Notes: generated by a model not told the origin, from the letters alone. Positions 7,755 through 13,656 are shown, counted from the stretch's first letter. The stretch: DNA of 13,656 bases from Nitrosotalea sp. (GCA_020725315.1 DYFG01000032.1:1-13656), one strand, 5' to 3'. A program made the numbers and translations.

Positions 7755-9149
7755 TCATCTGCTCGGATGAAGGTGATTAGTTCCTCCTTCCATACACGCA
7801 CGGATCAACGGTTTTGCGATATGCCTTCGTGCAACCGGCGGGGCTTCATATAAACCCTCTTCGATCTCCCTATCCACAATCAGAACCTCCTTTTCACTGC
7901 GGTACGTCTTACACCGCTTACATCGGTATCCCTGTGAGCGCCCCGCAGATTCCATGCTCTTGCCACATTTATCACATATCGGATTCCTTTGTACCTCCAC
8001 GTTCAATTTCCTGAGCGCTATCTTCTCGAGATTGATTGTCCTGTTCTTGAACGAACCGTAGACCGTAACTTCATCACCAACCCATAACTTCCTGATATAA
8101 TCACGAAATCCCTTCGTCGGCTCGTAGGCAATGCACTCGATACAACCCAATATTTCTTCTGAAAGTGACAGAGCGAATACAACATGCCCTCCTTCGATCG
8201 TCCGAGGCTCGGAATCGACCACGCCATCCAAAATATAAGAGTGGTAGTCGTGCAACGTTCCAACAGCTTCTTCACCGGTAATCAAGTGAAAATCCGTGCC
8301 TTGATTCGTTACGAACACCATTTCCAGCTCTGCCGGTTCTGCCCGTATGAGCTTGTAGGCTTTGTATAGCGCATCTACGCTCTCCCCACGTATCCCGAAG
8401 AGGACCGGGCAGGGTGAATGTGGTGCGAGAACCAGTTTCTTATTTGCAAGATCCACGGTATCCCAGGTGAGGGGATACGTAGCGGCATCCGCCTTCCACA
8501 CACTCGCTTCGTCTATAAGCCGTACTGTCCCCCATCTCTCTTTTTCACGGTATGCCATCAGCTCGTACGTGAAATCGTAAAATGTAGGCTCACGTTTTTG
8601 GACCACTAAAAAGGAAGCAGCAGCTAATGCACCGATTATACCTCGCTTCTTTTTTAAGCCGAAATAATCAAAGTGCAATTCTGAAATAAGTGCATAAGCA
8701 TCCTCTATCGCTAGCACATCTCTCACGGTAGTCTCGTAAAAGGTCTTTAATTTTACTATGCACTCATTCTGTGGGGCTCTGCCCCACGACCCCGCAAGCC
8801 CTGTAAGGGCTTTCTCGTCGCTATCTCCTCTGAACATCGCACGTAATGCGGAATCATCAATAAAGACAACACCGGGGTTTGTGTCCTCCTCGTGGACCTC
8901 CGAAAGTTCACGTACACGAGCTTTGACCAGTTCTTTCACCTGTTCCTCCTTCCCCATAGCTATCCTAATCTCAAAGGATACAGCCCCGTTACCTCTCGTT
9001 TTAAACGGAATGCAGGGATTAAGTCGTACCAAGCGGGGAGTTGAAACGTCCCCATACCCACGTTGTTTGAGTTCGTCAACTAAAACGGCACAGAGATAGG
9101 TGGTGCACATTCCTGCTCTCGAGTCAGTATCGTCTACTCCGATGATCAT
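7755..9149 (-). CDS. tiaS: tRNA(Ile2) 2-agmatinylcytidine synthetase TiaS
   Basis: TiaS attaches agmatine to C34 of the isoleucine CAU tRNA using ATP, so that it reads AUA; it is essential and archaea-specific. The N-terminus MIIGVDDTDSRAGMCTTYL is the family hallmark, followed by RLVRLNPCIPFKTRGNGAVS. A central KKKRGIIGALAAASF, then an OB-fold-like region (VWVGDEVTVYGSFK-type strand) and a C-terminal zinc ribbon CDKCGKS...CKRCKT are visible. It ends with the usual APPVARRHIAKPL. I start it at 9149 (MIIGVDD), 464 residues. An upstream in-frame ATG at 9185 would add 12 residues encoded by an AT-rich palindrome, which is unlikely to be protein. A TGATAAACC box near 9180 could serve as promoter. 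Residues 113-127 are encoded by a palindromic repeat copy, an in-frame insertion. The gene is convergent with the DUF7309-like gene. Confidence 0.95.
   Translation of the reverse strand: MIIGVDDTDSRAGMCTTYLCAVLVDELKQRGYGDVSTPRLVRLNPCIPFKTRGNGAVSFEIRIAMGKEEQVKELVKARVRELSEVHEEDTNPGVVFIDDSALRAMFRGDSDEKALTGLAGSWGRAPQNECIVKLKTFYETTVRDVLAIEDAYALISELHFDYFGLKKKRGIIGALAAASFLVVQKREPTFYDFTYELMAYREKERWGTVRLIDEASVWKADAATYPLTWDTVDLANKKLVLAPHSPCPVLFGIRGESVDALYKAYKLIRAEPAELEMVFVTNQGTDFHLITGEEAVGTLHDYHSYILDGVVDSEPRTIEGGHVVFALSLSEEILGCIECIAYEPTKGFRDYIRKLWVGDEVTVYGSFKNRTINLEKIALRKLNVEVQRNPICDKCGKSMESAGRSQGYRCKRCKTYRSEKEVLIVDREIEEGLYEAPPVARRHIAKPLIRACMEGGTNHLHPSR
8771..8812 (-). repeat. Double-hairpin palindromic element, copy 2, in frame within tiaS
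   Basis: Two perfect stem-loops: GTGGGGC-tct-GCCCCAC (8771-8787) and AAGCCCT-gta-AGGGCTT (8796-8812), with a gaccccgc linker. The 42 bases keep the tiaS frame and encode a peptide read as KALTGLAGSWGRAPQ (residues 113-127). The element is oriented as in copies 1 and 4 relative to the host gene. Flanking TiaS motifs are intact on both sides, so the gene is still probably functional. Confidence 0.85.
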
Positions 9150-9153
9150 AAAC

Positions 9154-9180
9154 AAACCTTTTCTTTTAAAGAAAAGGTTT
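9154..9180. repeat. AT-rich 27-base perfect palindrome before tiaS
   Basis: AAACCTTTTCTTT, one central T, then AAAGAAAAGGTTT: 13-base arms with perfect pairing. It lies 4 bases upstream of the tiaS ATG, so it spans the expected promoter or leader region of tiaS. It may be a regulatory site, or one end of a mobile element that also includes the GC-rich copy 3 and the second AT palindrome at 9268-9286. Confidence 0.75.
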
Positions 9181-9208
9181 ATCAAAAGAATAGTTTTCTT
9201 AGCACAGT

Positions 9209-9266
9209 GTGGGGCTCTGCCCCATCATGGGCTCCGCCCAGCCCCCGCAAGCCCGGTAAGGGCTTA
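9209..9266 (-). repeat. Double-hairpin palindromic element, copy 3, with duplicated first hairpin
   Basis: Contains TGGGGC-tct-GCCCCA (9210-9224), a second related hairpin TGGGC-tcc-GCCCA (9228-9240), a gcccccgc linker and AAGCCC-ggtaa-GGGCTT (9249-9265). It is the same family as the other copies but with the first stem-loop doubled. The two stems use tct and tcc loops, matching copies 2 and 4 respectively. It lies between divergent tiaS and the site-2 protease. Confidence 0.8.
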
Positions 9267-9267
9267 T

Positions 9268-9286
9268 CTTTTTCTAAAAGAAAAAG
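9268..9286. repeat. AT-rich palindrome after copy 3
   Basis: CTTTTTCT-aaa-AGAAAAAG: an 8-base-arm inverted repeat directly after the GC-rich copy 3. It resembles the core of the palindrome at 9154-9180. Together they bracket the GC-rich element symmetrically. Confidence 0.65.
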
Positions 9287-9314
9287 TGTAAAGAAAGTTT
9301 GATCAGAGAAATAG

Positions 9315-9322
9315 TTAATAAG
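9315..9322 (+). promoter_or_regulatory. Possible TATA box of the site-2 protease gene
   Basis: TTAATAAG is centred about 43 bases before the ATG at 9362, placing transcription near 9344 with a leader of about 17 bases. The box is weak, and a CTAAATAA closer to the gene (9337-9344) is too near for normal spacing. Low certainty. Confidence 0.25.
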
Positions 9323-9361
9323 CATCCAAGCTCATTCTAAATAACGGAAAAGAGACCAGAA

Positions 9362-11020
9362 ATGAACCTCTATTCATTGACGTTGGTGTTGTATCTATTC
9401 TTAATTTACTGGCTGATCGTTTTAGCGCTTGATCGAAAGGGCATTTTGGAACGATTCAACATTTCGGCATTTGGACCTGTTTTGATGATAAGGACAAGAC
9501 GAGGGGAGCGATTATTGGAGCACCTGGCGAAAGGAGGGCGAAAGGAACGATTCTGGAGGATTTATGCTAACATCGGCACGATTTTAGTGCTTATCACAAT
9601 GACCTTCATGTTTATCCTCGTGGTATGGAGCGTATATGCCATGGCTCTAATGCCGCCCGAACCAACGAAGATACATGAGCCGAGGAATTGGCTGCTTATA
9701 CCAGGATTAAATGAGTTTATACCGATGCTCGCCTGGATTGGTTTTGTTGTTTCGTTAGTAGTGCACGAGCTTTCTCATGCGGTGCTGAGCACCGTCGAGG
9801 GAATAAAAGTGAAGTCCATGGGTCTTTTAGTCGCAGTGGTGCCGATCGGAGCATTTGCTGAGCCAGACAGCGAGCAACTCTTTGGTGAAAAGAGAAAGGA
9901 AAGCGGTAAAAAGAGGGGAGAAGCGAGCGAGGCAGGCGAAACGGAGACGATAAAGAAGAAAGTAGCAACCTCACGTGAACGAACACGCATACTTTCTGCG
10001 GGGGTGACCAGCAATTTTGGTGTGGCGTTCATTGCATTTCTCTTCTTCTTTGCTATCCTCTTCTCCGTACAGCCTCTCGACGGTACGATGCTCTTTGTTC
10101 ACAAAGTTTTGGAAGGAAGCTCTGCGGAAAAATTTGTGCTAGAATCCGGGGTGGTTATAACAGGAATTAACGGGTCGAAGATTACAAACGAAAGCTTGGA
10201 GAGAATGAATAAAGCGCTTGAAGAAAAGACAGAGATCGTTTTCACTGTGTTGGATAAAAATGGAAAAGAGCGGGAGATAGTGATAGAAGGAGGTTATGAG
10301 AGCGTTGGATTGATAATAGGCGGGGTTGTGGATGGTTCTCCAGCGTATAAAGCGGGGCTGAAAGAAGGTATGAGCATAATAAGAATGGATACTGAGACGA
10401 TAGATGACTACGTAGATTTCCAGAATTTTATGAATCAGACCGTACCCGGACAAATAGTAGAAGTTGAAACGAGAGGCGGAAAATTTATTGTGGAATTAGG
10501 GCAGGTGGATCGTGACGAGAAGGGATACTTAGGCGTTTTTTTCAATCCCTATAATTCCTTAGGAATGATTGTTGTGGATTCCAAAGTATATTTAGAATCG
10601 TTACAAGCCTTGCCTTCTCTTTTTCTGACCATCTCGCCACTTCAGTGGTTCTACGGCTGGATCCTGTTGACGATCATGCCCATTGATCCTCCTCCTTCGG
10701 GGTTCGGTGGTTTTAATCCTCTGCTCATCCATTTATACGAGCCTGTGGGTGTTGCATCATTCTTCGGCGGAGGTATTTTTTGGATTGCCGATGTGCTCTT
10801 CTGGGTTGGTTGGATTAATTTCTACGTTGGGCTCTTCAACTGCCTGCCTGCTGTTCCGCTTGATGGCGGCTATGTCTTTAGAGAGATGCTGAATCCGGTG
10901 TTAAGGGGTATAAAGGAGGAGAAAAGGAAAGAGAAGATCGTAAAGGCAATTGTATCCCTTATAGCGATGGTCATCTTCTCGTCCATCATTATCCTGTTAT
11001 TCGGTCCCTATCTCCTGTGA
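9362..11020 (+). CDS. Site-2 protease (M50 family) with tandem PDZ domains
   Basis: An integral membrane zinc protease that cuts transmembrane segments, as in regulated intramembrane proteolysis. The zinc site HELSH is at residues 135-139 inside a membrane segment, and the third ligand is D501 in PLDGGYVF. Hydrophobic segments lie around 4-24, 68-95, 115-140, 145-165, 211-238, 411-440, 463-497 and 527-550. Between about 246 and 385 are two PDZ-like domains (GSSAEKFVLESG and GSPAYKAGLKEG mark the carboxylate-binding helices), which usually gate substrate access. At 552 residues it is a large archaeal member. An unusual feature is a highly charged Lys/Glu loop at about 166-212 between the metal-site segment and the next membrane segment. 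The gene is divergent from tiaS and has no obvious anti-sigma or regulator partner next to it. Its substrate is unknown. Confidence 0.93.
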   Translation: MNLYSLTLVLYLFLIYWLIVLALDRKGILERFNISAFGPVLMIRTRRGERLLEHLAKGGRKERFWRIYANIGTILVLITMTFMFILVVWSVYAMALMPPEPTKIHEPRNWLLIPGLNEFIPMLAWIGFVVSLVVHELSHAVLSTVEGIKVKSMGLLVAVVPIGAFAEPDSEQLFGEKRKESGKKRGEASEAGETETIKKKVATSRERTRILSAGVTSNFGVAFIAFLFFFAILFSVQPLDGTMLFVHKVLEGSSAEKFVLESGVVITGINGSKITNESLERMNKALEEKTEIVFTVLDKNGKEREIVIEGGYESVGLIIGGVVDGSPAYKAGLKEGMSIIRMDTETIDDYVDFQNFMNQTVPGQIVEVETRGGKFIVELGQVDRDEKGYLGVFFNPYNSLGMIVVDSKVYLESLQALPSLFLTISPLQWFYGWILLTIMPIDPPPSGFGGFNPLLIHLYEPVGVASFFGGGIFWIADVLFWVGWINFYVGLFNCLPAVPLDGGYVFREMLNPVLRGIKEEKRKEKIVKAIVSLIAMVIFSSIIILLFGPYLL

Positions 11021-11068
11021 AGCAGAAATGAGATCATTATCCCAAGCTCAGCTCAGCTCAGTGAAAGG

Positions 11069-11277
11069 TTATCGTGCAAAAACACGGATAATATCATCTC
11101 GTGTGATAATCCCAACCAATTTCCCCTCCTTATCTACCACAGGGATCCGGTTAAAATCGTTTTTATGCTTTATCTGCGTTTGCATTGACTGGTTCCTCCT
11201 ATTTTATCATTCGTATAGCGAAGCGATTATGTCCGCGCGAGTAATAATCCCCACTAACCTTAATGGTGGGCTCATAT
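11069..11277 (-). pseudogene. Relic of a CBS-domain protein
   Basis: On the minus strand one frame reads the end of a CBS motif, RLVGIITRADIIASLYE, then TGA and TAA stops (11204-11209), then without frame change a second half-domain, NDFNRIPVVDKEGKLVGIIT followed by RDDIIRVFAR and TAA at 11069-11071. Intact tandem CBS proteins have about 40 residues between these two parts, and here only about 11 codons remain including the stops. So an internal deletion plus stop codons is indicated. The first half abuts, and slightly overlaps, the end of the EMC3-like gene, so the 5' part is lost. The second half could still be translated alone: ATG at 11185 after AGGAGG gives 38 residues. CBS domains bind adenosyl ligands and regulate enzymes or transporters; this copy is probably dead. 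Confidence 0.75.
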
Positions 11278-11940
11278 CCCGCTCCTTATGCCAATCGCTT
11301 TTCGTACCACTTGCGCTATTGGTATCGAGCAGATCATATACCAGAGCACCCAGTAAGGAAGCCCGAATATAAATCCGTCTGAGAGGGCCTTTGCACCTAT
11401 TAAAGGAAAAACCACTGCTCCAATAGAGGTTGATTCCACATATCCCCATATCCACATGAATATAGGAATAGTAATGATACAGATGTAAGCCATGGGCTTC
11501 ATTTGCTGCCTGAACATCTCACCGGAGAATTGTGTTTGCTTCCTCATCACCTCTGCTCTCTTCTTCTCTATTCTTTTCATCTTATGCTTGTTGTTCTCGC
11601 GCTTTGCCTCCAAGAGCTCTTTTTGAAGCTCCCGTATCTGCTTTTGATACTCCTTTGACTTCTCTATCAGCTCCCAATTCATCGTGTATTTCTGGATTAC
11701 TGACGTGTAGATACCGGTAATCACCGATAAGATGAGGATGGCGATTAAGAAATTATCAACAAAAGCTGCTAAAGGACCCAGCACGACATCCAAAGCGTCG
11801 CCCATTCCTTCTCTGAGCCCGGGGATGATGAGAATACCAAACAGCATAAAAAAACTTATACCCATAGCTGCACCTTCTAAAACTCTCTTTACCTGCGCTC
11901 TCTTTCGTTGCAGAGCTCTCTCTTTAGCTTTAGTCACCAT
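11272..11940 (-). CDS. EMC3/TMCO1-like (DUF106) membrane protein of the Oxa1/YidC superfamily
   Basis: A 222-residue membrane protein of the archaeal DUF106 family, related to EMC3, TMCO1, Get1 and YidC/Oxa1, which insert proteins into membranes. Hydrophobic segments lie at about 25-45, 58-82, 150-168 and 192-213. Between the second and third is a long charged coiled coil (about 89-135, WELIEKSKEYQKQIRELQKE then repeated Lys/Glu heptads), the cytoplasmic hairpin typical of this family. The MRKQTQFSGEMFRQQMKPM stretch leads into the third segment. The length is normal. In many archaea this gene lies near secY, adk, cmk and truB; here it follows truA, with a TATA box of its own, so it is probably transcribed alone or with partial read-through. 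The stop overlaps the start of the CBS relic. Confidence 0.92.
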   Translation of the reverse strand: MVTKAKERALQRKRAQVKRVLEGAAMGISFFMLFGILIIPGLREGMGDALDVVLGPLAAFVDNFLIAILILSVITGIYTSVIQKYTMNWELIEKSKEYQKQIRELQKELLEAKRENNKHKMKRIEKKRAEVMRKQTQFSGEMFRQQMKPMAYICIITIPIFMWIWGYVESTSIGAVVFPLIGAKALSDGFIFGLPYWVLWYMICSIPIAQVVRKAIGIRSGI

Positions 11941-11967
11941 CTCCCTTCCCTGATAAATACACGTGCC

Positions 11968-11982
11968 GTTATATATTTAAAG
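11968..11982 (-). promoter_or_regulatory. TATA box of the EMC3-like gene
   Basis: On the minus strand CTTTAAATATATAAC lies about 28-42 bases before the ATG at 11940, a strong archaeal TATA-like match. Transcription would start near 11950, leaving a leader of about 10 bases that holds GGGAAGGGAG. Confidence 0.55.
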
Positions 11983-11993
11983 GTTTACCGCAC

Positions 11994-12917
11994 TTATTGA
12001 AGATTTTTCTTATTCCATCGAGCGTATTCGTTCACCATATCCCCCAGCACTTCTGCCATCGCGGCGTGAAAAATCAAATCCTCTTTTATTCGTGCTGCTA
12101 TTCTCCTCTTCGCATATTCATCCTCGACAAATGTGATCCCCTGATAGGAGACATTTTTTAGAACGAGCCCGAAAGCCGGTGCAGGCTCGATTTGCTCCGT
12201 TATTCGGAGTTCCAGGAGGTCTTCAACCCATCTCTTATCCTTCCTGCCATTACCAACCATCTTCAGTGCCGAAACGATCTTCCGCACCATTTTACGGAGA
12301 AAGCTCCTTGCCTCTATATCGATAATGATAAAGGAGTTTCTTTTTTCCATACTAACCCGCTTAATCTCCGTTATCCTTGAATAACTCCCAGCTAACGGGG
12401 CTCCGCCCCGTTGACCCCGAAAACCCTGTAATGGTTTATCGTACTCCTCATGATTATCTGGCTGAGCGAAGTTAGAGAAATCATGTACTCCAATAAGCAG
12501 TTCCGATGCTTCTCGCATACCTGTGATATCCATACCCACATCAGGCTGCACCCCTAAAAAATAGCGGTATTCACGAGCTATCGCATCTCTGCGGGCATTA
12601 AATCCCGAAGGTGGTCTTGCGATGGCGACTGCCCATATATCATCGGGAAGCAGACTGTTTATCATCCGGGGTGTTACGTTCGGATTTGCGGTGTCAAAGG
12701 AAACAACCTGGGAGAGCGCATGCACTCCTCTATCAGTCCTACCTGCCGCGGAATAATTCGATGATGCTTGCTCTTCAATGATATCGAGGTTCTTTAATGC
12801 CTTGAAGAGTTCACCTTCTATCGTTGGACCTACGGGCTCAGGCTGAATCTGAAATCCGTGATACTGGGTGCCGAGGTAACCAATTTTGAGTGCTATTCGT
12901 TCCTTATCTTCTCGCAT
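11994..12917 (-). CDS. truA: tRNA pseudouridine synthase TruA
   Basis: TruA makes pseudouridine at positions 38-40 of the tRNA anticodon arm. The catalytic motif GRTDRGVHA is at residues 59-67 with Asp62. Flanking family motifs are present: LGTQYHGFQIQP near 15-26, INSLLPDDIWA near 86-96, FNARRDAIAREYRYFL near 106-121, LIGVHDFSNF near 141-150 and FLRKMVRKIV near 206-214. The protein has 307 residues, longer than the approximately 260-280 usual for the family. Most of the excess lies at about 161-176, which is encoded by a palindromic repeat copy. This is a loop after the HDFSNF motif that normally leads quickly to the RxIxxI strand, seen here as SRITEIKRV. The start ATG follows a GGGGAGAG element at close spacing. 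The active site is unaffected, so the enzyme is probably functional. Confidence 0.95.
   Translation of the reverse strand: MREDKERIALKIGYLGTQYHGFQIQPEPVGPTIEGELFKALKNLDIIEEQASSNYSAAGRTDRGVHALSQVVSFDTANPNVTPRMINSLLPDDIWAVAIARPPSGFNARRDAIAREYRYFLGVQPDVGMDITGMREASELLIGVHDFSNFAQPDNHEEYDKPLQGFRGQRGGAPLAGSYSRITEIKRVSMEKRNSFIIIDIEARSFLRKMVRKIVSALKMVGNGRKDKRWVEDLLELRITEQIEPAPAFGLVLKNVSYQGITFVEDEYAKRRIAARIKEDLIFHAAMAEVLGDMVNEYARWNKKNLQ
12394..12438 (-). repeat. Double-hairpin palindromic element, copy 4, in frame within truA
   Basis: Two stem-loops: AACGGGGC-tcc-GCCCCGTT (12394-12412) and AAACC-ctgtaat-GGTTT (12421-12437), with a gacccc linker. It is the most diverged copy, yet both stems pair because changes occur on both arms. 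It adds the peptide KPLQGFRGQRGGAPL to TruA. The outer parts are in the same codon phase as in copy 2, while the middle is shifted by one base. Confidence 0.8.
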
Positions 12918-13048
12918 TCTCTCCCCTAATTCTACAAAAGGTCAGTAATTGCCATGAAATAATACCCTTTTATTTATCACCCTCAAATTGTATCTTTAAT
13001 CACGACTCCGATGGAGTTCACCTTCTTCACCCAAATGCTGGAGGGGAG

Positions 13049-13507
13049 ATGGTAAAAATGATGAAGAAAAGATAAAAATCTCCTTTCCTTATAATCTTGA
13101 GTACATCGCAAAAATTAAGACCATCCAAGGATACAGATGGCATCCAGAGGAGAAATGTTGGAGCCTGCCTTATTCAGAATTTGAAAAGTTTTTGTCTGTT
13201 TTCGATGGAGAAAACATTGTCATTGACCCTGCTGTATATTTGGAAAGATTAAATAAAGAGACCGAAGAAGGATAAGAAGTTGCCTGTTATTCTAAATCAG
13301 GAAGAAATTGTCACGGTTCATTCCCTCAGGCATAGTTTCGCTACGCATCTACTGGAAAGCGGTACGGACCTACGGTATATCCAGGAACTATTGGGGCATA
13401 AAAGTTCAAAGACGACAGAGATATATACTCATGTGAGTAACAAGGATATAGGTAAGATTAAAAGTCCGTTGGATAGCTTACAGATAAGAGGATGGAAAGA
13501 TGCTTGA
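13049..13507 (+). pseudogene. Tyrosine-recombinase (integrase) relic with internal deletions
   Basis: The C-terminal part reads VTVHSLRHSFATHLLES to IYTHVS, the catalytic end of a XerC/D-type integrase with box II His and Arg (HSLRH), the GHK histidine and the nucleophile Tyr (IYTH). Upstream, in another frame (13072-13272), is an N-terminal domain typical of archaeal integrases: FPYNLEYIAKIK then YRWHPEEKCWSLPYSEFE. Between them are RPKKDKKLPVILNQEEI (from 13265), the linker that normally starts the catalytic domain. Missing are the core-binding domain after LERLNKE and the first catalytic half, with the box I Arg and the Lys. A frame change also separates the ATG at 13061 (MKK) from the N-terminal frame. 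So at least two internal deletions and one or two frameshifts. It cannot be an active recombinase. The 3' fragment alone (TTG at 13280, 75 residues) could still be translated but is unlikely to matter. Confidence 0.85.
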
Positions 13508-13520
13508 AGATGGAAAAGTT

Positions 13521-13600
13521 CGACCAAAGGGATGTATATGCGAACCATGTTCGGATATATCGCCAAATTGGAAGGATATACGAACCAAGTTAGGATATAC
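13521..13600 (+). repeat. Degenerate ~20-base tandem repeats after the integrase relic
   Basis: Four successive 20-base units begin with CGAACCAAGTTAGGATATAC-like sequence at 13521, 13541, 13561 and 13581. The second and fourth are most alike (CGAACC..GTT.GGATATA), the third is offset by one base, and the first is weakest. Tandem sites next to an integrase gene could be recombinase-binding arms or part of an attachment site. This is inference from position and periodicity. Confidence 0.55.
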
Positions 13601-13628
13601 TACGTTATACGCCATGCCTAAGAGGTAG

Positions 13629-13656
13629 ATGAAGATGAGAAGAAAACTGAGAGTGT
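13629..13656 (+). CDS. Possible start of a further gene, cut by the window end
   Basis: AGAGGT (13621-13626) is followed by ATG at 13629 and an in-frame ATG at 13635, then AGAAGAAAACTGAGAGTGT to the window edge with no stop. Spacing suits the second ATG. The reading would begin MRRKLRV. Too short to identify. Confidence 0.25.

Noticed and set aside
8758..9099. 113-residue plus-strand open frame opposite tiaS
   Set aside because: Lies wholly antisense to a well-supported gene, has no family motif, and its Ser/Pro/Arg-rich composition is that of a shadow frame.
9149..9185. Upstream start for tiaS giving MINLFFKRKGLF before MIIGVDD
   Set aside because: The extra residues are encoded by a perfect AT-rich palindrome, and the family N-terminus begins at MIIGVDDTDS.
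9154..9286. CRISPR array or tRNA gene in the structured intergenic region
   Set aside because: No regular repeat-spacer pattern, and the hairpins do not form a cloverleaf or carry the conserved tRNA arm sequences.
11043..11061. Short AGCTC tandem repeat after the site-2 protease gene
   Set aside because: Only about three 5-base units, and no sign of function; common by chance.
13005..13017. Small hairpin ACTCC-gat-GGAGT before the integrase relic
   Set aside because: Five-base stem only, not matching the palindromic element family.
12890..13075. 61-residue plus-strand open frame before the integrase relic
   Set aside because: Begins inside truA on the other strand, crosses its upstream region and shows no motif. 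Only its last codons (ATG at 13061) may have been the original start of the integrase.

Overview
The window looks like a piece of an archaeal chromosome, probably from a methanogen-related euryarchaeon; an ANME-1/Syntrophoarchaeia-type lineage is my guess, from gene content only. The evidence is an archaea-specific tRNA-Ile2 agmatinylcytidine synthetase (TiaS), an EMC3/DUF106 Oxa1-like membrane protein, an archaeal-type TruA, a site-2 protease with tandem PDZ domains, and AT-rich TATA-like boxes 25-40 bases before several starts. Most intergenic gaps are short.

Layout. 63-4539 (+) is a tight four-gene cluster: a GalT/HIT-like nucleotidyltransferase, endonuclease-type MutL, a PIN-domain nuclease, and MoeA for molybdenum/tungsten cofactor synthesis. 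Gaps are 12 and 8 bases, and the last junction is a TAATG overlap. 4668-5369 (+) is an unrecognised protein with its own TATA box. 5449-6852 (+) is TldD, nearly leaderless. 6928-7673 (+) is a two-gene unit: a 31-residue basic micro-ORF with a strong Shine-Dalgarno sequence, overlapping by ATGA a DUF7309-like protein. tiaS lies on the minus strand (7755-9149), divergent from an M50 site-2 protease (9362-11020, +). A decayed CBS-domain gene, the EMC3-like gene and truA follow on the minus strand. The right end carries a tyrosine-integrase relic with internal deletions, then about four degenerate 20-base tandem repeats.

The most interesting feature is a small GC-rich double-hairpin element present in four copies: at the moeA stop codon, inside tiaS, in the tiaS/protease intergenic region, and inside truA. 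The two intragenic copies keep the reading frame and add about 14-17 residues to two different tRNA-modification enzymes. Stem sequences differ between copies but pairing is kept. This resembles in principle the protein-coding palindromic elements of Rickettsia, here in an archaeon. A compound AT-rich palindrome flanks the intergenic copy on each side.

Functionally the window is mostly housekeeping: mismatch repair, cofactor synthesis, tRNA modification (TiaS, TruA), and membrane protein insertion or proteolysis (EMC3-like, site-2 protease, TldD). Traces of mobile or decaying DNA lie between these genes and at the right edge. No rRNA, tRNA or CRISPR array was seen.
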